Both the position numbers and the translations under genes were made by a program. Shown in pieces: positions 24,949 through 32,968 of a stretch of DNA of 36,622 nucleotides. The DNA lies in contig DEIO01000013.1 of NCBI GenBank assembly GCA_002352545.1, positions 1 through 36,622 of the forward strand, given 5' to 3'. How positions within the stretch are numbered: the stretch's first letter is position 1; the number at the start of each line of letters is the position of its first letter. The notes under the pieces were generated by a model. It was not told where the DNA came from, made no database searches, and was given only the letters and a program-made list of their open reading frames with translations. This DNA comes from Patescibacteria group bacterium UBA2772. GTDB taxonomy: Bacteria > Patescibacteriota > Minisyncoccia > Moranbacterales > DUUL01.

Positions 24949-25548
24949 ATGCAAGTAATTGATAAAAAAAGAAGAGTTCTTATTATTGCTGGTCCAACTG
25001 GTGTTGGTGAGAGCACTGTTACAAAAAAAACAATTGAAGAATTTCCTATTTTTAAAAGGCTTGTTACTGCTACTACTAGGGCGCCAAGATTGAACGAACA
25101 AAAAAAGATAGACTATTATTTTTTTGATAAAGAAAACTTCCAAAAGCAAATTGAAAATGGGAATATTATTGAATATACATATATTGAGAGTAGAGATACC
25201 TATTATGGAAGTTATCGGCCAGATTTAAATGATAAGATCAAAAATGGTTTCAATGTTATTGTTAATACGGATCTTGTGGGAGCGAAGTATTATAAGGAAA
25301 AGTATAATGCGACTACTATTTTTATCTTACCCGAGTCATTGGATAGTTTGAGGAGAAGACATCTTGATCGTGATCCAAATGTTGGAGTAGAAGAGTTAGA
25401 AAAAAGGATGGGTGATGCGCAAAAAGAAATAGACCAAGAAGCGGATTTTTATGATCATCAGATTGTTAATGAATACGGAAAATTAGAAGAAACAATGAAT
25501 AAAGTTTTTGATATTTTAAGAAAGGAAAATTATTTATTGGAAGAGTAG
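24949..25548 (+). CDS. Guanylate-kinase-like protein with P-loop Lys replaced by Glu
   Basis: The 199-residue protein aligns along its whole length with guanylate kinase: LIIAGPTGVGEST (P-loop), TATTRAPRLNE, IDYYFFDKENF, NIIEYTYIESRDTYYGS, IFILPESLDSLRRRHLDRD and a C-terminal helical end. Gmk makes GDP from GMP and ATP. The invariant Walker A lysine is Glu21 (codon GAG 25009-25011; AAG would restore it), and the 'DID' GMP-site block reads NTD (106-108). Other GMP-contact residues (Arg44, Arg47, Tyr56, Glu75, Tyr86) appear kept. So the fold is secure but catalysis is doubtful, and I do not assign gmk. It precedes tilS by 22 bp. Confidence 0.82.
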   Translation: MQVIDKKRRVLIIAGPTGVGESTVTKKTIEEFPIFKRLVTATTRAPRLNEQKKIDYYFFDKENFQKQIENGNIIEYTYIESRDTYYGSYRPDLNDKIKNGFNVIVNTDLVGAKYYKEKYNATTIFILPESLDSLRRRHLDRDPNVGVEELEKRMGDAQKEIDQEADFYDHQIVNEYGKLEETMNKVFDILRKENYLLEE

Positions 25549-25570
25549 GTAACATGTTCAATGTAACTAA

Positions 25571-26545
25571 ATGAATTCGTTTGTAAAAAAAATTCAGAAT
25601 TTTATATTTCACAACAAACTTTTTTCGCGAGGCGAAAGAATTTTAATTGGAGTTTCTGGAGGACCTGATTCAATTTTTTTGAGTAGGGTTCTTTTGGAAT
25701 TAAGAGAGAAACAAAACTGGGAACTAGGACTTTTGCATGTAAATTATGGTCTTAGAGGTGAGGATTCTTTAAAGGATGAAATGTTTGTTCGTGAATTTGC
25801 TAAGATACATGGTTTAGAAGTTGAGGTGATTAAATTTGATTCAACTTTTTTACAAAAATCTAATCAGGAAGCCAATTTAAGAGATTTTCGTTATATGCAT
25901 TTTGAGAAATTTGCAAAAAAGGAAGGTTTTGATAAAATCGCATTAGCACATAATATTGATGATCAAGCAGAAACCTTTTTGATGAATGTGTTTAGAGGTT
26001 CTGGAACGAAAGGACTTGCAGCAATGAGCCCTTTGCGGGGGAATATCGCGCGCCCAATTCTAGCTATTTCTAAAAAAGAAATTTTAAAGTATTTAGAGGA
26101 AATAGGTCAAGATTTCAGAGTTGATAGTTCTAATTTAGAAAATTTGTTTTTTAGGAATCGTATCAGGAATGAATTAATTCCAATTTTAAATCAGTATAGT
26201 CCTAGAATAAAAGAGAGGATTTTTCAATTGTCGATTAATTTGCAAGATGAGGGTGTAGTTGTTGAAGAAATTGTTGAAAAGAAGTACAATGACATAGTAC
26301 AAAATAGCGAGAAAGAATATATAGTATTAATGACTGATTTGCTTGAGCTTTCGGTTGGAATGAAGAAACTATTGTTTCGAAAGATTGTCAAAGAAATTAA
26401 GGGTGATCTAATAAACATCACCTCAAACAATTTTTTTGAATTTAATAAAATCTTAGAAAGCAAAAAGTCTAAGCAACAAGAATGTTTAATTGGCGAAATA
26501 AAAATTATTCGTCGATCTAGTCAAGTAATATTTTCAAAGATATAA
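25571..26545 (+). CDS. tilS: tRNA(Ile)-lysidine synthase
   Basis: The 324-residue N-type ATP pyrophosphatase modifies the wobble C of tRNA-Ile(CAU) to lysidine, so that it reads AUA. The PP-loop is SGGPDS (29-34). HNIDDQAETFLMNVFRGSGTKGL and the tRNA-binding NLENLFFRNRIRNELIP block are characteristic. It lacks the long C-terminal domains of E. coli TilS and is of the short type. It lies between the guanylate-kinase-like gene and ftsH; tilS-ftsH neighbours are widespread in bacteria. Confidence 0.95.
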   Translation: MNSFVKKIQNFIFHNKLFSRGERILIGVSGGPDSIFLSRVLLELREKQNWELGLLHVNYGLRGEDSLKDEMFVREFAKIHGLEVEVIKFDSTFLQKSNQEANLRDFRYMHFEKFAKKEGFDKIALAHNIDDQAETFLMNVFRGSGTKGLAAMSPLRGNIARPILAISKKEILKYLEEIGQDFRVDSSNLENLFFRNRIRNELIPILNQYSPRIKERIFQLSINLQDEGVVVEEIVEKKYNDIVQNSEKEYIVLMTDLLELSVGMKKLLFRKIVKEIKGDLINITSNNFFEFNKILESKKSKQQECLIGEIKIIRRSSQVIFSKI

Positions 26546-26609
26546 CCAATTTCTTTTGAGTAATTAAGTTAGATAATAAACAAAATAATAAGTTAAAGTA
26601 AACATAAAA

Positions 26610-28508
26610 ATGAAAAATAAGATTAAGATGAATAAATACGGGAAGAATCTCTTGATATTTATCGTAACCTTTTTTGTTATTGCAGGTCTTTTTTCTTTAT
26701 ATTCAACTGATGTTGAAAAAGTTGAGAAGATTTCTTTTAGTCAACTTGTTTCACAGATTAATGGTGAAAAGATAAAAGAAATTGAAGTTGAAGGAGAGAA
26801 AGTCAAAATTGAAATGAGCGATGGCAAGAAAGAGATCACACAAAAAGAAGGAGGAGCTGCGCTTTTGGAGTCACTTACAAATTTTGGAGTTGAGCAGGAA
26901 AAATTACGTAAGGTTAATATAGTAGTTAATGATACAAGTGGTTCACAATTTTGGTTAACAGTGATACTACCGTTTTTGTTACCGTTTCTAATGATAGCTT
27001 TCTTTATTTGGTTTTTAATGAAACAAGCTCAAAAAGGAAATTCACAAGCTATGGGGTTTGGTTCGAGTAAAGCCAGGATGCTTATACCTACAAAAGATGG
27101 AAAAAATAGAATAACTTTTGATGATGTTGCTGGTGCAAAAGAAGCAAAAGAAGAATTGCATGAAATAGTTGAATTTTTGCAAAATCCTAAGAAATTTTTA
27201 AAGTTAGGTGCTAAGATCCCAAAGGGTGCTTTATTACTAGGTTCTCCAGGAACAGGAAAAACGTTAATGGCTAAGGCTGTTGCAGGCGAAGCAGGTGTTC
27301 CCTTTTTCTCTATTTCTGGAAGTGAATTTGTGGAGATGTTTGTGGGTGTAGGTGCTTCAAGAGTGAGAGATCTTTTCAAACAAGCAAAGAAGAATGCCCC
27401 TGCAATTGTTTTTATTGATGAAGTAGATGCTGTTGGAAGGCATAGAGGAGCTGGTGTTGGTGGTGGTAATGATGAGAGAGAACAAACTTTGAATCAAATC
27501 TTAGTTGAGATGGATGGTTTTGATACAAATACAAATGTAATTATAATTGCTGCAACTAATCGTCCAGATGTTCTTGACCCAGCACTTCTTCGACCAGGAA
27601 GATTTGATAGAAGAATTACAATTGATAAGCCAGACATGGAAGACAGATTCGCAATTTTGAAAATCCATGCTATAGGAAAACCTTTTGATAAAGGTATAAA
27701 TCTTGAGCAGATTGCTCAGAGAACACCTGGATTTTCAGGTGCAGATTTAGCCAATCTTATGAATGAGGCTGCAATTTTAGCTGCTAGAAGAGATAAGACA
27801 AAAATTGGTATTGATGAGTTGAGTGAGTCAATTGAGAAAGTTATTTTAGGACCTGAAAGAAAGAGCCACATTCTTTCTGTCGAAGAGAAAAAAATAACAG
27901 CGTATCACGAGGCAGGACACGCGCTAGCAGCCAAGACACTTCCTAATGGAGATAGTGTTCAAAAAGTTTCAATTATATCCAGAGGACACGCTGCTGGTTA
28001 TACGCTAAATGTTCCTAAAGAAGATAAGTCATTGCAATTCAAGTCTTATTATTTAGATCAAATTTCTGTTTTATTAGCAGGATATGTTGTTGAAGAGATG
28101 ATGTTCGGTGAAGTAACAACAGGAGCTTCAAATGACTTAGAGAGAGCTACTGCAATTGCTCGGAAACTTGTTACAAAATTTGGAATGAGCAATTTAGGTC
28201 CAATGACATTTGGAAAAACTGAGGAAATGGTTTTTCTAGGAAAGGAGATGCATGAGGAACGAAATTATTCAGAGCAAACTGCTCAAGAAATTGACTTGCA
28301 AGCTAGAAAGTTTATTCATGATGCATATGCTTCTACTAAAGATATGATGCTTGAGAATAAAGCTATATTGAAAAAAGTAGCAGAAGAATTGGTTCTTAGA
28401 GAAACTCTTGAGAAGGATGATTTTGACAAACTTATGAATGGCAAAGAATTGAAGAAATTTGTGCCAGTTTATGAGAAGGAAAAAGAAGTTACTAAAAAGG
28501 ACATTTAA
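26610..28508 (+). CDS. ftsH: ATP-dependent zinc metalloprotease FtsH
   Basis: The 632-residue membrane protease has two transmembrane helices (about 10-30 and 113-135) around an outside domain. The AAA+ module has Walker A GSPGTGKT (211-218; usually GPPGTGKT), Walker B IVFIDEVDAVG and SRH TNRPDVLDPALLRPGRFDRR. The peptidase site is HEAGH (433-437) with Asp509 (in ASNDLERAT) as third zinc ligand. It degrades membrane and short-lived cytoplasmic proteins. All key residues are present. The frame continues open after the stop for 26 more codons (see 28509-28589). Confidence 0.97.
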   Translation: MKNKIKMNKYGKNLLIFIVTFFVIAGLFSLYSTDVEKVEKISFSQLVSQINGEKIKEIEVEGEKVKIEMSDGKKEITQKEGGAALLESLTNFGVEQEKLRKVNIVVNDTSGSQFWLTVILPFLLPFLMIAFFIWFLMKQAQKGNSQAMGFGSSKARMLIPTKDGKNRITFDDVAGAKEAKEELHEIVEFLQNPKKFLKLGAKIPKGALLLGSPGTGKTLMAKAVAGEAGVPFFSISGSEFVEMFVGVGASRVRDLFKQAKKNAPAIVFIDEVDAVGRHRGAGVGGGNDEREQTLNQILVEMDGFDTNTNVIIIAATNRPDVLDPALLRPGRFDRRITIDKPDMEDRFAILKIHAIGKPFDKGINLEQIAQRTPGFSGADLANLMNEAAILAARRDKTKIGIDELSESIEKVILGPERKSHILSVEEKKITAYHEAGHALAAKTLPNGDSVQKVSIISRGHAAGYTLNVPKEDKSLQFKSYYLDQISVLLAGYVVEEMMFGEVTTGASNDLERATAIARKLVTKFGMSNLGPMTFGKTEEMVFLGKEMHEERNYSEQTAQEIDLQARKFIHDAYASTKDMMLENKAILKKVAEELVLRETLEKDDFDKLMNGKELKKFVPVYEKEKEVTKKDI

Positions 28509-28589
28509 AAGGATAAAAGCAAAAATAATTACGAAGAAAACAACACGGAAAAGTCTTCTAAAAAGGAAGATAAGGCAGAGGGGAAATAG
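28509..28589 (+). other. Open in-frame extension after the ftsH stop codon
   Basis: Beyond TAA 28506-28508 the ftsH frame continues for 26 codons, encoding a polar Lys/Glu/Asn/Ser-rich tail ending in KKEDKAEGK, to TAG 28587-28589. Its composition resembles the charged tails usual at FtsH C-termini, so it looks like the remnant of a longer tail cut off by a nonsense change, or chance continuation in A-rich DNA. Confidence 0.4.
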
Positions 28590-28614
28590 ATATTTTTTAT
28601 CAAATTTAAAGTAG

Positions 28615-29499
28615 ATGAAAATTAAAAAAACGCTAGTAATCTTATTTGCATTAGTTGTTATAACCCTTTCTTTTGTGATATATAAATTGTTTATTGAAGA
28701 AGCGTCTACTCCCAAGGAGGATTTTAACCAAAAGATGCAGGAGATAAACAATCAAGATTGGCAACAAACAGGAGAATTCAACGAAGAAGAAGATAATGGT
28801 ATTACTTTTGAACTTTCTTTAATCGATAGTTGTGACAGTGGCGAATGGGTTGATGCAGGACGAGAAGTTTCTGTCCGTGAAATGAAAGAATTCTCCGGAG
28901 TAGTGACCTCTGCTGATGAAACTGAGCAGAACAAATACATGTTTGAGAATGGTTATAATTTGATTTTCCCAAGAGTGGAATTTGGTGAATTTCTTGATGA
29001 CAGAAGTGTTATTGTGAAGGCTATTCTTGATGGTGATAACCTAGAGGTATATCAGGTTAAGTGTATAGAAGCTACACAAAGAGGGGAAGTTCTAGAAAAA
29101 GAAGTTATAAATGAGGAAACTAAGTCATTCGAACAAAAAGCAATGATTCATATTAACGATTCAATTGCTTCACTCACTAAGAAAAAAGGAGACTGGGAAG
29201 TTATTAGTTATCTATGGCCCAATAAAGACTATGTCTATGTTGAGTTTTCAGCAATTGGAAGCGATGAAGAAGTTTTAATTGGAGAGGTTTTAGAAAGTGA
29301 TGAAGTTGACTCATTTTTACTTTTGTTAAAAATAACTAAAGTTGAGTCTGACATAAATACTGAAGAAATTGGCTTATTAAAGCTTGATGAAGACGATGAA
29401 TGGATCGCAGAAAGAGGAGAAGATCTGTTTGATGACGTTGATGAGGGAAGGCTTTTTGATTTTGATTCTGATTTAGGTAAATGGGTCAAAATAAATTAG
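28615..29499 (+). CDS. Anchored extracytoplasmic protein of unknown function
   Basis: The 294-residue protein starts with MKIKK and one hydrophobic helix (about 6-25), then KLFIEEAS without a lipobox, so it is probably anchored by its N-terminus with the rest outside. The outer part is strongly acidic, rich in beta-like stretches (GYNLIFPRVEFG, SVIVKAILDGDNLEVYQVKCIEA, DYVYVEFSAIGSDEEVLIGEVLESDE) and has two cysteines in the first half. I recognise no family. It follows ftsH by about 100 bp and may be carried on the same transcript. Confidence 0.7.
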   Translation: MKIKKTLVILFALVVITLSFVIYKLFIEEASTPKEDFNQKMQEINNQDWQQTGEFNEEEDNGITFELSLIDSCDSGEWVDAGREVSVREMKEFSGVVTSADETEQNKYMFENGYNLIFPRVEFGEFLDDRSVIVKAILDGDNLEVYQVKCIEATQRGEVLEKEVINEETKSFEQKAMIHINDSIASLTKKKGDWEVISYLWPNKDYVYVEFSAIGSDEEVLIGEVLESDEVDSFLLLLKITKVESDINTEEIGLLKLDEDDEWIAERGEDLFDDVDEGRLFDFDSDLGKWVKIN

Positions 29500-29524
29500 A
29501 GCTTAATTAGCACTTTAAAAACCC

Positions 29525-29552
29525 TTGATTTCTTTTGGGAATAGTATACAAT
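29525..29552 (+). promoter_or_regulatory. Possible promoter of the dNMP-kinase-like gene
   Basis: TTGATT (29525-29530), a 16-bp spacer and TACAAT (29547-29552), about 120 bp before the likely ATG. TTGACA at 29581 lacks a well-spaced -10 and is a weaker choice. Confidence 0.35.
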
Positions 29553-29673
29553 TATATTGTTTTGAAATTGTTTAAAAAGTTTGACAGAAGTTTTTAAAAA
29601 TAACCATTAATATTTTCTAGCTACCTATTGTTGCTATTTTTTTAGTTTACCGAGTGTAGCTTTGAAGAGAAAA

Positions 29674-30234
29674 ATGAAAAAGACTATTATCGGTCTAGTA
29701 GGGGAAACTGGTAGCGGTAAAGATACTGTTGCTGAATATTTAAGGGATAACTATAACGCTAAGCTAATGCGTTTTTCTGATCCATTGAAAGACACTTTGT
29801 CTATATATTTTGACAAATTATCAAAGGATGATCAAGCTTGGCTATATGAAGTTTTCAGAGAGAGGTTTGGTGATGATGTTTTATCAAAAGCCATTCAAAA
29901 GCGAGTTGAAGATATTGATGCTGAATTGGTTATTATCAATGGACTCAGAATGCCAAGTGATTATGATTTTATGCAAAGATTTCCTGATTCAAAAGTTTTG
30001 TATGTAACAGTGCCTTCTAAGTTAAGATGGAAGAGAGTTACAGGAAGAGGAGAAAAAACTGATGACGACATTTCTTTTGAAGCGTTTCAGGAATTGGACA
30101 CAAGAAGTACAGAAGTTCATATTCCAGAGATTGGTTCAAAAGCAGATTGGAGAATTAACAATACACAGGATTTGGAATATCTATTGCTTGAAGCTGATAA
30201 GATTATGCAAGAGGTTGATATCAAAAGGAAATAG
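29674..30234 (+). CDS. P-loop nucleotide kinase, deoxynucleoside-monophosphate-kinase-like
   Basis: I start at ATG 29674, preceded by GAAGAGA; an in-frame TTG lies four codons upstream at 29662. The 186-residue protein has a complete Walker A, GETGSGKDT, followed by VAEYLRDNYNAKLMRFSDPLKDTL, the lid-like segment KLRWKRVTGRGEKTDDDISFEAF and a C-terminal ADWRINNTQDLEYLLLEADKI. This pattern fits the dNMP kinase/dephospho-CoA kinase group. I favour a nucleotide role because dCMP deaminase and ThyA lie nearby, but dephospho-CoA kinase-like or other functions are not excluded. It is followed at once by a terminator. Confidence 0.78.
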   Translation: MKKTIIGLVGETGSGKDTVAEYLRDNYNAKLMRFSDPLKDTLSIYFDKLSKDDQAWLYEVFRERFGDDVLSKAIQKRVEDIDAELVIINGLRMPSDYDFMQRFPDSKVLYVTVPSKLRWKRVTGRGEKTDDDISFEAFQELDTRSTEVHIPEIGSKADWRINNTQDLEYLLLEADKIMQEVDIKRK

Positions 30235-30247
30235 AGGAATTTACAAA

Positions 30248-30279
30248 AGAAGACTGGGTCTAGGCCTGGTCTTCTTTTT
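30248..30279 (+). terminator. Rho-independent terminator after the kinase gene
   Basis: A 12-bp stem with three G-T pairs starts with AGAAGAC and ends with GTCTTCT around a CTAG loop; the 3' arm runs into TTTT. Confidence 0.88.
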
Positions 30280-30332
30280 ATAAATTCACTTTTTTTGTTA
30301 TACTCAAAGTAATAAATAATAGTATGTTTTAT

Positions 30333-30591
30333 ATGAAAAACCTGCAGGAGGAAATAGTGGCGTTGCTGGTTGATGACAAGAACTTCTCTGCTGAGGAGCA
30401 AAAATACTCATAGACTTTCTTGATAGTATGGTCTCTCTAATGTATTACAAGTGTTAGTGAAAGAACTAAAGGAAAAACAGCAAGATTGGTTATGGCTTAA
30501 GGCGAGGATAATTTTTGTTGGGAAAATGAAAACTAGTAAAAAGTTTTCTGAGCAGGTAAGAAAACAGTTACAGAACAGATCATTAAAATGA
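30333..30591 (+). pseudogene. Decayed small gene with two -1 frame changes
   Basis: ATG 30333 opens a frame of 26 codons (MKNLQEEIVALLVDDKNFSAEEQ...) ending at TAG 30411. A helical continuation appears one frame back (KILIDFLDSMVSL, to about 30440), and another one frame back again (VLQVLVKELKEKQQDWLWLK ... QLQNRSLK), ending at TGA 30589-30591. The last stop overlaps the next ATG as ATGA, the sign of an old coupled gene pair. Two missing bases, one at the A5 run in CAAAAATAC, would restore about 88 codons. No family recognised. Real decay fits better than chance, because the pieces join with consistent helix character and end at a coupled start. Confidence 0.55.
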
Positions 30592-30827
30592 GTAATGAAG
30601 AATTTAAAGTTTTTATAGATAGTTTTGAAAATGTGATTAATGAAACAGATCTAAAAACTAAGACAAAAAAACTTTCAGAAAAACAAAGAAAGCTTCATGA
30701 AAAAATATTAGCATTATTAAATGATGTTTTGGAACAGGTGCTTATTTGCAAATCAAAGGTTCAGGAAAAGAAAGATAAAATAAAAGTTGCCAATATTATA
30801 CAAAAGATCAACTCTCTAAAGTTTTAA
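30588..30827 (+). CDS. Small helical protein, probably the 5' piece of a broken gene
   Basis: The 79-residue frame starts with ATG inside an ATGA overlap with the preceding remnant. It is rich in Lys, Glu and Leu and predicts long helices (SEKQRKLHEKILALLNDVLEQV). Close to its end, the frame one step back (KDQLSKVLRYMLNEKITNEPREADF) continues the helical pattern past the stop, so the gene may originally have run on into the 31.1-32.3 kb reading frame. I recognise no family. Treated alone it would be a small hypothetical protein without a clear Shine-Dalgarno site. Confidence 0.5.
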   Translation: MSNEEFKVFIDSFENVINETDLKTKTKKLSEKQRKLHEKILALLNDVLEQVLICKSKVQEKKDKIKVANIIQKINSLKF

Positions 30828-31093
30828 GATATATGCTTAATGAAAAAATAACCAATGAACCGAGAGAGGCAGATTTTAGAGAGCAAAGTAATTTGGAACA
30901 ACTAGACACAGAGTTTAAGAGAAAAAAGGAGCTATTAAATATCTATTAAGGGAGTTTAAGTAGAGATACTTTCGTTAAACGATGTAGAGGAAGGTGTCGA
31001 AAAAATGAATCAAGAGTACAAGAAGAGTTTACAAAAGAAGTTGGAACTTCTGGAGCATTAGGAATACTAAGAGAGAAATTTAAGGGGAGCAAA
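30828..31093 (+). pseudogene. Frameshifted middle of the HExxH-protein gene
   Basis: No single frame is open here, but coding-like pieces follow each other, each one frame back from the last: MLNEKITNEPREADFREQSN ... EFKRK (30833 on), GAIKYLLREFK (to 30957), VEILSLNDVEEGVEKMNQEY (30960-31019), then EEFTKEVGTSGALGILREKF running into the intact 3' frame. Single added bases, mostly at A runs (A6 at 30922, AA at 30958, AA near 31021), restore a continuous protein. This stretch plus its flanks most likely formed one gene of about 560 codons. Confidence 0.5.
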
Positions 31094-32269
31094 TTGTTGC
31101 AAGCTGGTCTTTTAGCCTCTAAATTATATGTTCTGCAAGCTACTGTTCCAGAGATAGGAATAGCTGGTGTAAAAGAAGTAATACTTATGGAAAAGGTTAT
31201 AGATGGAGTAATGACTAATAAGGCTACTGAAGAACTAGTTAAGCGTTTTGGAGATACATCCTCATCAGAAGCTGTTTCAAGTGAGGTCATCGAGGATATG
31301 AAGGGAATTATTGGAGATGAAAATTCTATTGTGAATGAGATGGGCGAAGATGTTGAAGTGACTGGAAAATCAAAAGAAGCAGCCGAGATAGATTTGAGCC
31401 AAATAGATGAAATTATTGAAGATGATGGACCTGTTGATTTAGAGGAAACTTCTCAGAAATTTATGCAACATGAAGAAGACAAAGAAGTTGAATCCATAAC
31501 AACTAAACCAGAGAGTTCTTCCGAGATTAATGAAGTCAGTAATGAACACTTGGGATATAAGGAGAAAAGAGATGAACATGCAGAATCTTTGAGGAATCAG
31601 TTTATTGATCATGTAGCGAGTGAAGAATATCTCGACAAACTAACACTTGAATTTGATGGTGACATCGAAAAAGCTGAAGAGGAGCAAGACAACAGAATAG
31701 ATCAGATGAATTCAGTGGAGATTGATGTTAATAGCGATCCTGAGACTTGGTCTCAAGAACTGAGAGATCAGGGAGTTGAAGGCTATTATGATACAGCTGA
31801 GCACAAGATATTCGTATCGAAGGCTCATCCAAATAGTTTATTATCAGAGAGAACGATTCATGAACTTGCTCATTCTAGTACGAGAGGACCTTTTCTCGTT
31901 ACAGAGAATGCTAAAGAAAAATTGACCGAGGCATTTGAATCTCCAAATGATAGCGAGTTTGATTCGGAGTATGGAGAGAAAACATCATATGGTTTGGCAG
32001 ATGAATATTTATCAGAGCCAACAGAGATGCTTGCTAGAAAACAACAACTTGATTTAGAAATGGAATCATTGGGAATCAAAAAATACGGAGAGAAGTTTAC
32101 TCAAGAACATTACAAAAAAGTTATGGATATGTATAAAGAAGGAGCTTTTACTGGTGATGCAAATATATTTATAGAGACAATAAAAAAGGATCCAAAAACT
32201 TTTGAGAAAATTTTTAATGAGATAGCAAAGAATGAAGATGATAGTGCAAAATCTCAGAATATAGTATAA
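31094..32269 (+). CDS. Acidic protein with HExxH zincin-like motif (3' part of a broken gene)
   Basis: The frame is open from 30950; the first usable codons are TTG 31094 or later ATGs, none with a convincing ribosome site, in line with a lost 5' end. The product of about 391 residues begins with a helical region (LLQAGLLASKLYVLQ), then a long acidic, disordered segment. A conserved-looking C-terminal domain contains IFVSKAHP, ERTIHELAHSS and YLSEPTEMLARKQQLDL. HELAH is the HExxH zinc motif, and the later Glu in SEPTEML could be the third ligand of a gluzincin-like site. Similar small metallopeptidase domains occur in toxins and mobile elements; no such function can be claimed from this alone. 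Confidence 0.6.
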   Translation: MLQAGLLASKLYVLQATVPEIGIAGVKEVILMEKVIDGVMTNKATEELVKRFGDTSSSEAVSSEVIEDMKGIIGDENSIVNEMGEDVEVTGKSKEAAEIDLSQIDEIIEDDGPVDLEETSQKFMQHEEDKEVESITTKPESSSEINEVSNEHLGYKEKRDEHAESLRNQFIDHVASEEYLDKLTLEFDGDIEKAEEEQDNRIDQMNSVEIDVNSDPETWSQELRDQGVEGYYDTAEHKIFVSKAHPNSLLSERTIHELAHSSTRGPFLVTENAKEKLTEAFESPNDSEFDSEYGEKTSYGLADEYLSEPTEMLARKQQLDLEMESLGIKKYGEKFTQEHYKKVMDMYKEGAFTGDANIFIETIKKDPKTFEKIFNEIAKNEDDSAKSQNIV

Positions 32270-32308
32270 GTTAAAAGGGTAGCCCATAAATTTTCAATAT
32301 ATTTTAAA

Positions 32309-32953
32309 GTGAAATCTAATAAAGAAAAGAGGGGGGGTGATAGTGTTTGTAAATTTGATGCTGAAAAAGAATTTGGTTCTAAGCAAGTTTCTAGTTATAA
32401 TGAACTAGAAAAGGTTGTGAAGTATTGCAAGGAATTGGGACTTAGGATTGTTTTAACACAGGGCAGTTGGGATCTATTGCACATCGGACATGCTCGTTAT
32501 ATGGCGAAAGCAAAGGAACATGGAGATGTTCTAATAGTGGGAGTTGACTCTGATGCAAAGGTGAGGAGAAGAAAAGGACCTGATCGACCAGTTGTTCCAG
32601 AAGGTGAGAGGATGGAAATGATAGAACACTTAAAAAGTGTGGATCTAGTCGTTTTGAAGGAGGTTGAAGCACTAAAATGGAAGTTGATAAAAATTGTTCG
32701 TCCGGATACGCTTATTGCAACAGCTGAAACTTATACACCAGAAAAACTTTTGAATGTGAAGAAACTTTGTAAAGAAGTTGTAGTTCTAGATCCACAGGCA
32801 ACCACCTCAACTAGTGCAAAAATTAGAAGACTTCAAATTACGACTGCTAACAAGATTGAAAATTCTTTAAGACCAAAGCTAATTGAAACAATTGAAGAAG
32901 TTCTGAGAGAGATAAAGGGAGTCAGTGGTGATGAACATGAGTATAAGAAATAG
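32309..32953 (+). CDS. HIGH-motif cytidylyltransferase-family protein
   Basis: The 214-residue protein has a nucleotidyltransferase core: VLTQGSWDLLHIGHARYMAKAKEHGDVLIVGVDSD with HIGH at 58-61, RRRKGPDRPVVPEGERMEMIEHLKSVD, and the distal STSAKIRRL, equivalent to the ISTSxxI motif. This family includes RfaE/HldE C-terminal domains, glycerol-3-phosphate cytidylyltransferase and archaeal-type FAD synthetase; the substrate cannot be told. The start is uncertain: GTG 32309 is in frame but has no ribosome site, while a purine-rich AAGAGGGGGG at 32327-32336 is followed by no usual in-frame start codon. It precedes the dCMP deaminase by 15 bp. Confidence 0.85.
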   Translation: MKSNKEKRGGDSVCKFDAEKEFGSKQVSSYNELEKVVKYCKELGLRIVLTQGSWDLLHIGHARYMAKAKEHGDVLIVGVDSDAKVRRRKGPDRPVVPEGERMEMIEHLKSVDLVVLKEVEALKWKLIKIVRPDTLIATAETYTPEKLLNVKKLCKEVVVLDPQATTSTSAKIRRLQITTANKIENSLRPKLIETIEEVLREIKGVSGDEHEYKK

Positions 32954-32968
32954 ACCTAAGATTGATAG

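Noticed and set aside
4901..28508. Reassignment of TAA to an amino acid, suggested by open frames after TAA at 4901 and 28506
   Set aside because: TAA is the normal end of many intact genes here (argS, rpsU, ybeY-upstream gene, PilC) with proper spacing to the next start. Two continuations can arise by nonsense changes in an A/T-rich genome.
28269..28751. Open frame of 160 codons on the minus strand across the end of ftsH
   Set aside because: Phe/Leu/Ile-rich antisense translation over the ftsH end and the following gene; no start signal or homology.
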